Below, one piece after another: positions 1 through 7,928 of a stretch of 64,000 bases of DNA (within the stretch, counting starts at the first letter, position 1; each line of letters opens with the position of its first letter). This DNA comes from Amycolatopsis echigonensis (GTDB taxonomy: Bacteria > Actinomycetota > Actinomycetes > Mycobacteriales > Pseudonocardiaceae): positions 62,001-126,000 of the forward strand of contig NZ_JACJHR010000005.1 in assembly GCF_014174495.1 (NCBI RefSeq), read 5' to 3'. The translations under genes were made by a program, and so were the position numbers. The notes beneath the pieces were generated by a model. That model did no database searches, was not told where the DNA came from, and was given only the letters and a program-made list of their open reading frames with translations.

Positions 1-1
1 C

Positions 2-223
2 CCGGAACGCACGAAGCTTTTTCCGCTCACCACAGCGATGTACGGGCTGGACGGGACCCCGCGCATCACGCACATCTGGCCGTTCCCCAGCCTCGACGAA
101 CGCCTCGCCATCCGCCGCGAGTCCTACGAGCGGCGAATCTGGCCGCCGGAGAACGGCCCGGAGAACATTGCCCGTGCCACGTCCAGCATCGCCATTCCGA
201 CTGCTTTCTCGCCGTTGCACTGA
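2..223 (+). CDS. NIPSNAP family protein, C-terminal end only
   Basis: The window opens inside this gene. The frame is open from base 2 to a TGA at 221-223 and gives about 73 residues. The stretch LYGLDGTPRITHIWPF-like (here MYGLDGTPRITHIWPF), followed by DERLAIR and WPPENGP, resembles the C-terminal half of bacterial NIPSNAP proteins, small dimeric alpha+beta-barrel-like proteins of uncertain function. The ATG at 38 is internal, because the family similarity continues upstream of it. The start lies outside the window. Family assignment is from memory of the motif. Confidence 0.7.
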   Translation, partial: PERTKLFPLTTAMYGLDGTPRITHIWPFPSLDERLAIRRESYERRIWPPENGPENIARATSSIAIPTAFSPLH

Positions 224-294
224 GCGGCGGTCCTCAGTCCCGGACGCCCGCGGTTCGCAGAGCAGTTTTCCCTGAGAATTCCGCCGCAATCGCC

Positions 295-984
295 TTACCG
301 CTTCGCCGCCGCCGCGTTGCGGATCCAGCTGCGGAACTCGATCGCCAGGTGTTCGCAGTGGCCTTCGATCATCGAATCCGGTGCCGCGGCGGGATAAACG
401 ACGCGCACGACCACGTCCGCGCCGGTCTCGGTATCCCGTGCCTGGTGCAGGCAATACGCGAACGGCGTGCCGTCGTCGAGGGTCAACTCCGCGTTCATCA
501 GTGTCACCGGGTACGCCGGATCGAGGTACGCCGCGACCGGCGCGGGCAGCTCCCCCGCTACTGAGACGCGGAACCGCGTCAGGTGCCCGCCGATCGTCTC
601 CACCATGCCGCCCGGATACTGCGGCGGCTCGACGTAGTGCTCGGGGTGCGCGTTCAGCAGCAGCGCCTTGTCCTGGAACCGGCCGGTGGCGGCCTGTCCC
701 TGGAACCATTCCGCCAGCTCCGTTCCGCCTAGCCCACGCACGGCGAAGGCGGTGCGCGATTCGCGGTAGCCGCCGCCCGACGCCGCGATGAGATCGTGGT
801 GGAACCGGTCCCCGGCCTCGATCTGGTCGGCCAGCAGGTCCATCATCACCTGCCCGCCCGCTACCGCCTTGAGGTTCCGCATCGCCCGGCGCGCAGCCTT
901 GAGTTCCCATTGGTCCACAACGGATTCGTCCGCCGTGCGGCCCATCGTCCGCACCTCGACCGTCACCGGGTTCCGTGCGTTCAT
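295..984 (-). CDS. conserved hypothetical protein, 229 aa
   Basis: I do not recognise a family. The protein is soluble, with no signal peptide or membrane segment, and has histidine-containing stretches (HPEHY, GHCEHLAIEF) but no clear catalytic signature. The ATG at 984 is preceded by a strong GGGAGGAG ribosome binding site. It is the second gene of a minus-strand pair with the TetR gene at 1145-1768. The 160-bp gap contains a perfect 24-bp palindrome (1040-1063), so it is probably the regulated partner of that TetR protein. Codon use matches its neighbours. Confidence 0.8.
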   Translation of the reverse strand: MNARNPVTVEVRTMGRTADESVVDQWELKAARRAMRNLKAVAGGQVMMDLLADQIEAGDRFHHDLIAASGGGYRESRTAFAVRGLGGTELAEWFQGQAATGRFQDKALLLNAHPEHYVEPPQYPGGMVETIGGHLTRFRVSVAGELPAPVAAYLDPAYPVTLMNAELTLDDGTPFAYCLHQARDTETGADVVVRVVYPAAAPDSMIEGHCEHLAIEFRSWIRNAAAAKR

Positions 985-1039
985 CGCAGTACTCCTCCCT
1001 GGAGCGAGGCCGCGCTGTCAGCGTCGGCCTCTCTCCACT

Positions 1040-1063
1040 ATAAGATGCATTTGTGCATCTTAT
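1040..1063. promoter_or_regulatory. palindromic operator candidate upstream of 295-984
   Basis: A perfect inverted repeat with 10-bp arms (ATAAGATGCA) and a 4-nt spacer, AT-rich against a GC-rich background. It lies 56-79 bp upstream of the hypothetical gene. A half-site AAGATGCA recurs at 1760-1767, over the start codon of the TetR gene. This layout suggests that the TetR protein binds both places. Binding is inferred. Confidence 0.6.
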
Positions 1064-1144
1064 TAGGAAGGTGAGGCACCTCTCAGCATTCGGCCGAGAT
1101 AACCGAGTCCACTGTGGACCGGACCCGCGCCGCGGCGGCCGCGG

Positions 1145-1768
1145 TCACCGAGCGGACTTGGCCCCCGGCCGTTTCCGGGCGATCAGCGGAAGGTAGATGG
1201 TGTCCACCACTTCCCTGATCGCATCCGGGGACATCGGCTCCAGGTTCATCAGGGTTTCGTTGCGCAGCAGGTCGTACGGCAACCGCGCGATGCGCGGCGT
1301 AAGTTTCGCCGCGTCGATCTCGCGCCGCTCGACGGCCCGGCGCGTCACCGCGTCGATCACCGCCCACCGCTCGTCGATCAGCGACCCGCGCAGTTCGGCG
1401 ACCGTCGTGCCGGTTTCCTCGAAGTAGGCGGCCAGCTGGGCGGTCATCGCCACGGCGAACATCGCGAACGCGCCGTTGAGCTGTTCGAGCAACGCGACGG
1501 TGTCCTCGCGCAGGGACCCGGTGTCCGGGTCCTCGAGCGGGAACCGCGCACTGGCGCGGACGATCGCGTCGCGGACGAGGTCCGCCTTGGCCGCCCAGTG
1601 GCGGTTGACGACCGGACGGCTGGTGCCGGCCCGATCCGCGACCCCGGCGAACGTCAGCGCGGCGTACCCGCCCTCCATCAGTTCCGCCCACGCGGCGTCG
1701 AGGAGCGCGGCCTCCAGCTCCGCGCCGCGTCGCCGGCGCCGGGGACCCGACTCGTCCGCAAGATGCAT
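1145..1768 (-). CDS. TetR/AcrR family transcriptional regulator
   Basis: A 207-residue one-domain repressor. The N-terminal helix-turn-helix is at residues ~20-65 (AALTFAGVADRAGTSRP, then NRHW and KADLV), in the position typical of TetR. The remainder is the variable ligand-binding helical domain. An arginine run (RRRRR) precedes the DNA-binding domain. The coding start (ATG 1768) overlaps a copy of the half-site found in the palindrome at 1040-1063, which suggests autoregulation. Ligand unknown. The downstream gene in the same direction is the unknown protein at 295-984. Confidence 0.93.
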   Translation of the reverse strand: MHLADESGPRRRRRGAELEAALLDAAWAELMEGGYAALTFAGVADRAGTSRPVVNRHWAAKADLVRDAIVRASARFPLEDPDTGSLREDTVALLEQLNGAFAMFAVAMTAQLAAYFEETGTTVAELRGSLIDERWAVIDAVTRRAVERREIDAAKLTPRIARLPYDLLRNETLMNLEPMSPDAIREVVDTIYLPLIARKRPGAKSAR

Positions 1769-1846
1769 GGACGCACCCTACCTGGCGAACCCACTGGCCC
1801 CCGCCAAGCGGAAAACCAGCCCGCCGGGCGGGGCGAACGCCTTGGC

Positions 1847-2755
1847 TCAGACGGTCAGCAGAGCGGGCACGAGGCTCTCCAGCTCGTCGAGCGCGGCGGC
1901 GATCGCGGGATTGGCGCGGCCGCCGGGCCGGGTGACGGTGAGGATCTTGCGCCGCGGTTCGCCGAGGCAAGGCAGCCGGACCACGGCGGCGTTCTCCGGC
2001 GCCTGCGCGGTCCGGGGCACCAGTGCCACGCCGAGCCCGTGGGCGACCAGCGCGAAGGTGGCGTTCCAGTTCAGCGAGTCGTGGGCGACGTCCGGCGTGA
2101 ATCCGGCCGCGCCGCAGGCGGAAAGGACGTGCGTGCGGCACGTGCACGTCGCGCTGGGCACGATCCACGGCTCCTCGGCCGCTTCCGCGAGATCCACCCG
2201 GTCGCGGCCGGCGAGCCGGTGGCCGGCGGGGACCACCAGGTCGAACGGGTCGTCCAGCAGCGGCCGCTGATCGAACCGGGCCCGGTCGCGCCGCGGCTCG
2301 TCCGGGGCGGCCTCGACGACGGCCAGGTCGACCTCGCCGTCGAAGAGCCGATCGAAACAGTCGGCGGCCTCGGCCTCGCTGATCCTCGGGACAAGCCGGG
2401 GATGGCGCGCGGCGAGCGCCGCGGCGGCCGGGGCGAGCAGCGCGGTCACCGCGACGGGAAAACCGGCCAGGCGCAACAGCCCGGCCGGCTCGTTGCCGTC
2501 GGCTCGCAGGTCCAGTTCGGCCAGTTCCCAGCGCGCCTGGATGTCGTCCGCGTGCGCCAGAAGCCGTTGCGCCGCGGGGGTGAGCCGCACCCGGCGGCCT
2601 TGCGGTTCGAGCAGCGCCACGCCGAGCTCCCGGCCCAGCTGGCGGATCTGCTGGGACGCCGCGGACGGGGTGAAATGCAGGGCCCGCGCCGCCGCGGTCA
2701 CGGTGCCGTAATGGTCCACCGCGCGCAGCACGTGGAGCCGGCGCAGATCGATCAT
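1847..2755 (-). CDS. LysR family transcriptional regulator
   Basis: A 302-residue LysR-type regulator. The winged HTH is at residues ~5-62 (VTAAARALHFTPSAASQQI, GRRVRLTPA), followed by the two-lobed substrate-binding domain to the C-terminus. Length is standard for the family. It is transcribed divergently from the MFS transporter at 2854, with 98 bp between the two starts. In LysR biology this arrangement usually means the regulator controls the divergent gene. The effector is unknown; by analogy with CynR/CynX-like pairs it may be a small anion or drug, but nothing in the sequence identifies it. Confidence 0.95.
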   Translation of the reverse strand: MIDLRRLHVLRAVDHYGTVTAAARALHFTPSAASQQIRQLGRELGVALLEPQGRRVRLTPAAQRLLAHADDIQARWELAELDLRADGNEPAGLLRLAGFPVAVTALLAPAAAALAARHPRLVPRISEAEAADCFDRLFDGEVDLAVVEAAPDEPRRDRARFDQRPLLDDPFDLVVPAGHRLAGRDRVDLAEAAEEPWIVPSATCTCRTHVLSACGAAGFTPDVAHDSLNWNATFALVAHGLGVALVPRTAQAPENAAVVRLPCLGEPRRKILTVTRPGGRANPAIAAALDELESLVPALLTV

Positions 2756-2853
2756 GTAGTCGATTCTTCACGGTGAGGTCCGGAAAGGCAACCTGGACCT
2801 GTCCGGTTTCGCGCACGACGCTGGAAGCGAGGTCAACCGGGAAGGGAGCCCCG

Positions 2854-4200
2854 ATGAGCACGGTATGGCTGTCGTTGTCCGCCGAAGCCGTTGTCGCGAC
2901 GGCTGTCGCGGCCGGACTGGCCCGCTGGTCCTCCCGCTGGCCAGGACCTGCCGCGCGAGCACGCCGCAGCGCCTCGGCTTGGACTCTCCTCGGCCTGGTG
3001 TTGCTGGCCGTCAACCTGCGGGCGGCCATCACGGGCGTTCCCCCGGTCCTGGGCGAACTCCAGGACGAGTTCGGGTTGAGCGGCTTCGGGGTCAGCGCGC
3101 TCACCGCGTTGCCGGAACTGTGCGTGGGCGTCTTCTCCGCGCTCGCCCCCGTCCTCGCGCGCCGGATCGGCACTGAGGCCGCGATCACGATGGCTCTCCT
3201 GGCGATCATGACCGGGTTGCTGTTGCGCGTGATTTCCGTTCAGGCAGCGCTGTTCGCCGGCACCGTGCTCGGCGGAGCCGGGATCGCCGCGGGCAACGTC
3301 TTGCTTCCGGCGGTCATCAAACGCTTCTTCCCTGACCGCGTCGGCCCGCTCACTGGTCTGTCGATGATGCTGTTGTCGGTCGGCGGCGCGGCCGGGGCGG
3401 GCCTGGCGGTACCGCTCGAAGACGTGGGCGGCTGGCGGCTGACGTTGGCCGCGTGGATAGTCCCGGCCGTGCTCGCGGCTCTCGTGTTGGGCCCGCTGGC
3501 TCTCCGCGGCCGACCGCCAGCGCGTCCGTCCGCGACGACGCCGGACCAAAGCGACGCCGGATCACTGCTGCGCTCGCCGCTGGCCTGGTGCGTGATGATC
3601 TTCATGGGCATGACGTCGCTGATGTTCTACACGCTGACGTCGTGGCTTCCCGAGATCATGCGAGGCCAGGGCTTCTCCCCCGCCACCGCCGGAACCATGA
3701 ACTCGGTCGTCATCGTCATCGGCATCCCGCTCGGCTTCGTCGTGCCGGTGATCGCCGCTCGGCTGCGCGACCAGCGGCCGCTCGTCCTCGGAGCGGTCGC
3801 CCTGACGGCGGTCGGACTCGCCGGCCTGCTGCTGGCTCCGCGGGCCGGATGGGTGTGGATCGCAGTCTTCGGAGTCGCCACCGGCAGTGCGTTCCCCATC
3901 GCGCTGACGCTCCTCAACTTGCGCTCCGCCACGCACACTGTCACCGCGCGGCTCTCGGGCATGGCCCAGTGCGGCGGCTACCTCCTCGCCGCGTGCGGCC
4001 CGCTCGCCTTCGGAGTGCTGCACACGCTGACCGACGGCTGGGAAGCACCGCTCTGGTTGCTGGTTCTGTTGCTGGTTCCTGAACTCGCGTGCGGTCTGGT
4101 GGCCGCACGGCCCGGCTTCGTCCGGTTGAACGCCGCCCGTCCGGAGCACCGCCGGGAGCACTTCGCCGAGCCCGCCCGGTCCTCCGACCGTTCGCACTGA
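2854..4200 (+). CDS. CynX/NimT family MFS transporter
   Basis: A 448-residue integral membrane transporter with about 12 hydrophobic segments in two halves around a polar loop near residues 225-245. NLRAAITGVPPVLGELQ near the N-terminus and RLSGMAQCGGYLLAACGPL near the C-terminus are hallmarks of the CynX/NimT (cyanate/2-nitroimidazole) branch. The frame is open upstream to 2773, but ATG 2854 has a GGAAGGGAG ribosome binding site, so I chose it. It probably exports or imports a small solute in the cell membrane under control of the divergent LysR gene. The substrate cannot be read from sequence. Confidence 0.92.
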   Translation: MSTVWLSLSAEAVVATAVAAGLARWSSRWPGPAARARRSASAWTLLGLVLLAVNLRAAITGVPPVLGELQDEFGLSGFGVSALTALPELCVGVFSALAPVLARRIGTEAAITMALLAIMTGLLLRVISVQAALFAGTVLGGAGIAAGNVLLPAVIKRFFPDRVGPLTGLSMMLLSVGGAAGAGLAVPLEDVGGWRLTLAAWIVPAVLAALVLGPLALRGRPPARPSATTPDQSDAGSLLRSPLAWCVMIFMGMTSLMFYTLTSWLPEIMRGQGFSPATAGTMNSVVIVIGIPLGFVVPVIAARLRDQRPLVLGAVALTAVGLAGLLLAPRAGWVWIAVFGVATGSAFPIALTLLNLRSATHTVTARLSGMAQCGGYLLAACGPLAFGVLHTLTDGWEAPLWLLVLLLVPELACGLVAARPGFVRLNAARPEHRREHFAEPARSSDRSH

Positions 4201-4237
4201 ACAGGCCCGCGATTCCGGCCGCGCCGAGCCTACTTGC

Positions 4238-4256
4238 TTATGTCACATAATTATGT
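4238..4256. promoter_or_regulatory. MarR-type operator candidate
   Basis: Three alternating 6-bp arms, TTATGT, ACATAA and TTATGT, occupy 4238-4256. The first two are separated by one base and the last two abut, giving overlapping dyads in an AT-rich patch 13 bp upstream of the MarR start. The position would block RNA polymerase, so autorepression of the MarR-hydrolase operon is likely. Confidence 0.6.
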
Positions 4257-4268
4257 AGGATAACTTTC

Positions 4269-4709
4269 ATGCGGGACGACGAGATCGAGCGTTTGCGCAC
4301 CCAGGTCAAGCTGCTGCAGCGCCGGCTTCGTCAAGAGGCCATGCCGGTCACTGGTTTGACGCTCACGGCTTTCAGCGTCCTCGGTGCGATCGCCCGGTCG
4401 CCCGAGGACGCACAACCGCGCCGGCTGGCCGAGCAGCTGACGATGAGCAGCCCGAACGTGTCCGCGGCACTGCGCGAGCTGACCGCCGCGGACCTGATCG
4501 CCCGCACGAAGGACCCGGACGACGCTCGCAAGGTCCGCGTCGTCCTGACCGACCACGGCCGGGAAATCGTCGCCCGCAGCCAGCGCGAGCGCGATTCCTG
4601 GCTGGGCCGGGCCATCTCGGCACTGCTCGACGACGACGAGCAGAAAACGCTCCTCGCCGCGGGCGAACTGATGCAGCGGCTGGCCGAATACGACCAGCCG
4701 AATCCCTGA
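4269..4709 (+). CDS. MarR family transcriptional regulator
   Basis: A 146-residue dimeric winged-helix regulator. The DNA-binding core is at residues ~50-100 (RRLAEQLTMSSPNVSAALREL, then DPDDARKVRVVLTDHG, the wing). An N-terminal charged helix (EIERLRTQVKLLQRRL) and a C-terminal helix would form the dimer interface. It heads a two-gene operon with the hydrolase at 4729, 19 bp downstream. The dyads at 4238-4256 are the likely operator. Ligand unknown. Confidence 0.93.
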   Translation: MRDDEIERLRTQVKLLQRRLRQEAMPVTGLTLTAFSVLGAIARSPEDAQPRRLAEQLTMSSPNVSAALRELTAADLIARTKDPDDARKVRVVLTDHGREIVARSQRERDSWLGRAISALLDDDEQKTLLAAGELMQRLAEYDQPNP

Positions 4710-4728
4710 TGACACAAGGAGACCGCTC

Positions 4729-5286
4729 ATGCCCTTGACCACCGTCGACCCCGGCTGCGCCCTCATCGTCGTCGACCTCCAGAAGGGCCTCACCGGCCTC
4801 CCGCAGGTCAAGGAAATCCTCGACAACGCCGCCGCCCTCGCGGCCGAATTCCGCGCGCGCGACCTGCCGGTCGTCCTGGTCACCGTCGACGGCACCGCTC
4901 CCGGACGCACCGACGCCCAGCAGCGCGCCGCCGGGGCCCAGGAGTCACGTCCGGCCGATTGGGCCGAGCTCGCTCCCGAACTCGGTCGCCAGCCGGGGGA
5001 CATCCACATCACCAAGCAACGGTGGGGCGCTTTCACCGGCACCGATCTGCACCAGCGACTGCAGGAACGCGGGGTCACCCAGACCGTGGTCACCGGGGTC
5101 GCCACCAGCATCGGCGTGGAGTCCACCGCACGCTCCGCCTACGAGCACGGCTACCACGTCGTGCTGGCCACCGACGCCATGGCCGACCTCGACCCCGAAG
5201 CACACCGGCACAGCATCGAGCGGATCTTCCCCCGGCTCGGCGAAACCGCTGCCACCGCTGACATCCTCGCCGCACTGCGCTCCTGA
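4729..5286 (+). CDS. isochorismatase-like hydrolase lacking the usual cysteine
   Basis: A 185-residue isochorismatase-fold protein. The conserved first-strand aspartate (ALIVVDLQKGL, D16) and lysine (ITKQRWGAF, K96) are present. At the nucleophile-elbow position, where cysteine hydrolases have Cys, the sequence reads GVATSIGVESTARSA, with Gly129. The canonical Cys-Asp-Lys amidase mechanism is therefore not expected. True isochorismatases also lack that Cys, so an ether-hydrolase-type activity or a divergent role is possible. The ribosome binding site (AAGGAGA) is well placed. It is cotranscribed with the MarR regulator, which may sense its substrate. Confidence 0.9.
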   Translation: MPLTTVDPGCALIVVDLQKGLTGLPQVKEILDNAAALAAEFRARDLPVVLVTVDGTAPGRTDAQQRAAGAQESRPADWAELAPELGRQPGDIHITKQRWGAFTGTDLHQRLQERGVTQTVVTGVATSIGVESTARSAYEHGYHVVLATDAMADLDPEAHRHSIERIFPRLGETAATADILAALRS

Positions 5287-5499
5287 CTGTCCTTTGGGGA
5301 CTGGCACGGCCGACCTCGCACCGCAATGCCCTTGTCGAAGATCCGTTCGGCCCTTCGCAATTCACCCCGGAAGGCCGAGGGCATCGAGGCCGCGACGCCC
5401 TTCCGGCCAGGCGCTCGAGGCTGAGGGGGTGTTCGTCTGCCGGGTCGACGTGGCGGGGAAAAATCCTTGCGGTACGCGCCTTTTGGGAAGTCGAACGCA

Positions 5500-6039
5500 C
5501 TATGCGGACGATGTGGCCTGCTTGACCCGCACCGGCTGACCGTTACGCCGGGGCGCGGACGAGGTCAGCGTTCGACTCCGCTTCGCCCACCAGTACAACG
5601 CGGGCACGATCCCCGCGAGCAAACCCACAGCGACCAGGCCGAGGCCGACCAGGAACAGCGCATAGCTGTCGCTCCGGTCCGAGTCCGCGGTTTCGTGGGC
5701 GAACCCCACCGCCCCCGCGCTCTGCACCACGGCCCCGGCGGAGATCAGCCCCACTGCGGCCGCGGTCAAGCGCCTGAGACGTTTTTGCCAAGCCGGCAGA
5801 GGGGCAGGACGCGGCTCGTGCTTCCGGGCTCGCAGCCAAGCCGCTGTCGCCCACACGCCGGCCACCAGGCCCATCCCGGTGCAGCCCAAACCGAAAAAGA
5901 AGGCACCACCGGCTCCGATGTTGGCACCGGTATCCGGCGGCTGGGTGATGATCATGACGAATCCCGCGCCCAGCAGCACGGCCCCGGCGACAAGGATCCA
6001 GATCGCGACGAACGTCAAGGTCCTGACGGTGCTTCTCAT
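5500..6039 (-). CDS. four-TM membrane protein of unknown function
   Basis: A 179-residue protein with four predicted hydrophobic helices at residues ~8-30, ~40-66, ~90-112 and ~127-150. A basic loop (RARKHEPRP) lies between helices 2 and 3 and a basic tail follows helix 4. The longer frame extends to 6075, but ATG 6039 has a GGAAGGAA ribosome binding site and begins just before the first membrane segment. I do not recognise the family. The stretch 5287-5499 downstream contains no convincing gene. Confidence 0.75.
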   Translation of the reverse strand: MRSTVRTLTFVAIWILVAGAVLLGAGFVMIITQPPDTGANIGAGGAFFFGLGCTGMGLVAGVWATAAWLRARKHEPRPAPLPAWQKRLRRLTAAAVGLISAGAVVQSAGAVGFAHETADSDRSDSYALFLVGLGLVAVGLLAGIVPALYWWAKRSRTLTSSAPRRNGQPVRVKQATSSA

Positions 6040-6209
6040 GGTTCCTTCCGGCTGAATGACACCCCTGCGCGGCAACCCGGCCGTCTGTCCCCAGCACCGC
6101 CTCCGCCTCGCAGCCCCTCCTGATCACCCGGTTACCAGATCGCGCCGTTCCGCGAGTGCGCACCTGCCACCGACAGAGTCCCGGCCGGGTGCTGTCGCGC
6201 GAATCCCGC

Positions 6210-6635
6210 TCAGCCGACGCGCGGGGCGGGAATCACGACCCCGTCCGCGGGCCGGTTGCCGCGGTAACGGGCCACGACGACCCGGACGCCGTTGCGGAAC
6301 GCGTCCGGCATCGCGGCGAGCACGGTGCTGCGCGGCACCGGATGCGGAACGTCGAGCCCGGTCATCGGCCGGGCGAGGCCGATCCCCCGGACTGTCCACC
6401 GCAGCCGCCCGTCCTTGCCTCGATCGGTGAACTCCAGCGAAACCGGACGCAGCGCCGCGACGCGCACCAGCCCGCTGTCCGGCCCGGTCGGGATCAGCAC
6501 GTCGCCCGCGTCGAGAAGAAGGCAGACACGCGGCACCGGCTTCAGCCCGTCGATCGCGACAATCCCGTGCCGGCCCCGTTCGGGTGAGCGGAGCAGCCGG
6601 ACGCATTCGCGATGCGTCAGCTCCACGTCGTCCAT
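6210..6635 (-). CDS. pyridoxamine 5'-phosphate oxidase-like flavin-binding protein
   Basis: A 141-residue single-domain protein with the split-barrel order of small FMN-binding PPOX-like proteins: a leading 'LTHRECVRLL' helix, then 'GRHGIVAIDGLKPVPRVCLLLDAGDVLIPT', a short strand with VRVAALRPVSLEF and a C-terminal strand pair. Many actinobacterial members bind FMN or F420. Key cofactor residues cannot be fixed without an alignment. ATG 6635 has a strong AGGGGAGGAG site; the frame upstream of it is unlikely coding. It stands alone, without an obvious operon partner. Confidence 0.75.
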   Translation of the reverse strand: MDDVELTHRECVRLLRSPERGRHGIVAIDGLKPVPRVCLLLDAGDVLIPTGPDSGLVRVAALRPVSLEFTDRGKDGRLRWTVRGIGLARPMTGLDVPHPVPRSTVLAAMPDAFRNGVRVVVARYRGNRPADGVVIPAPRVG

Positions 6636-7059
6636 CGCCCGGCTCCTCCCCTGCGCCCTGAAGAACCCAGGATCCCGATTCCGCCCCGCGGCGCGCAAGA
6701 ACCGCCGCCGCCGGGCGTCATTTCCTCCTGAGCCCCCCTGCCTTCACCGCTCGGACCAGCACCTTTCCGGCTGCTGATCAACTATTCGCCGGAAAACCCG
6801 ATCACGCCAGGGGTGTTCACCGGGAAGTGGGGCGAACGGCAGGCCGCACAGCACCGCTCCGGTGCCCAGCAGCAGCGTGCGAAGTCCGAGTTGCCGAGCA
6901 ATTGACCGGCACCGTGCCATCGCGGTCATCAGCAACTCGCTGGCCGAACAGCACGCGGATTGGTCGGATGCGCTGCCAACGGAGGACGGACACCTGCCGT
7001 CGTCCACTCCGAGTATCAAGAGGGCGAACTCCGGCCGTAGCCCCCAGAACGCGACCGCC
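6636..7059. other. non-coding or degraded interval
   Basis: About 420 bp between the flavin protein and the AraC remnant. Short open frames exist on both strands, but none has a family signature, ribosome binding site and sensible start together. The right end may hold degraded upstream parts of the AraC-type gene whose C-terminus is still legible at 7060-7173. Confidence 0.4.
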
Positions 7060-7173
7060 TGCGGTTTCGGCGATCCGGTCGCGCTGCGCAAGCATTTCTA
7101 CGCCAACCTGGGCAAGTCGCCGCTGGCCTACCGCCGGGCCCATCACGCCCCGAAGTCGTTGCCAGCACAGTGA
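7060..7173 (+). pseudogene. remnant of an AraC/GlxA-type regulator, C-terminus only
   Basis: The peptide ACGFGDPVALRKHFYANLG, followed by KSPLAYRRAH and the stop at 7171-7173, is the second half of the AraC-type DNA-binding domain (last helix-turn-helix). No upstream HTH or ligand domain is legible in any frame, so most of the gene is missing or scrambled. The open frame runs back to 6862, but its first ~65 residues are not AraC-like. A dead fragment is the simplest reading. Confidence 0.65.
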
Positions 7174-7180
7174 AACCCGG

Positions 7181-7828
7181 TCAGGGCAGGTCCGCGGTGA
7201 GCAGACGCAGGCCCTGCTCGAAGAGTGCGGTCAGGTCCGTTCCGGTCAGGTGGTCCTGAGCCTCGGCGAGATGCGGATAGTCGCCGTCCCGGATCGCTCG
7301 GCGCAGGTGGCCGATGTCGGCGGGCAAGTCCGGACCGGACTGGATCGCCGCTTGTTCTTCGAGGACGTGGCCGGTCGCGAAGTGCAGGACCAGGAGCGCG
7401 GTTTTCATCGCCCCCGCGGCGTCGAGCCCGGTCTCCCGCAGAGCGCCGTTCAGGGCTTCGGCGAAGCCTAGGGTGTTCGGCCCGGTGGCGTGCGTGCCCG
7501 CGTAGACCCGCGCACCGTCGCGATAGGACAAAAGCGCGGCGCGCAGGCTTCTCGCGAGAGCCAGCACCCGCTCCCGCGGGTCGGCGATTCCGTCGGCCGC
7601 GGCACGGCAGCCGTTCAGCATCGCCTCGGCCATCGCGGTCAGCAACGCCGATTTGGTCGGGAAGTAGCCGTAGAGCGTCCCCACCTGGACGCCGACCGCG
7701 GTGGCCAGTTTCCGCATGGTGAGGGCGTCAAGACCCGCTTCGTCGAGCAGCCGGAGCGCGGCGGCGGTGACGTGGGCCCGGTCGGCGGCGGGCGGGCGGC
7801 CTCGGGTTCGGGGCTGGTGCGCGGTCAT
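7181..7828 (-). CDS. TetR family regulator with TetR_C (tetracycline-repressor-type) domain
   Basis: A 215-residue repressor. The HTH is at residues ~20-62 (LDALTMRKLATAVGVQVGTLY, then GYFPTKSALL). The C-terminal region (ARSLRAALLSYRDGARVYAGTH, then FHA-like TGHVLEEQAA) follows the TetR_C pattern of tetracycline-repressor relatives. It is divergent from a flavin monooxygenase that resembles aromatic polyketide or antibiotic hydroxylases. The 100-bp gap contains a TTGACA at 7853-7858. A TetR regulator next to a drug-modifying monooxygenase fits inducible detoxification or tailoring (inference). Confidence 0.93.
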   Translation of the reverse strand: MTAHQPRTRGRPPAADRAHVTAAALRLLDEAGLDALTMRKLATAVGVQVGTLYGYFPTKSALLTAMAEAMLNGCRAAADGIADPRERVLALARSLRAALLSYRDGARVYAGTHATGPNTLGFAEALNGALRETGLDAAGAMKTALLVLHFATGHVLEEQAAIQSGPDLPADIGHLRRAIRDGDYPHLAEAQDHLTGTDLTALFEQGLRLLTADLP

Positions 7829-7928
7829 GTCGAGCCGAGCCTACCAGCGTGTTTGACAGCTTCGCGCTTCCTCAGGACACTGGCGGCAGGTTTAAATGAA
7901 CGCTGTTCGGAAAATAGTGGAGGCAACT

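Noticed and set aside
1083..3209. 708-aa minus-strand open frame
   Set aside because: Arg/Pro/Gly-rich shadow over the TetR, LysR and MFS genes in other frames; no family signature.
5287..5499. Possible small genes or transposase relic downstream of the isochorismatase-like gene
   Set aside because: No start, ribosome binding site or family match that holds together; some basic stretches only.
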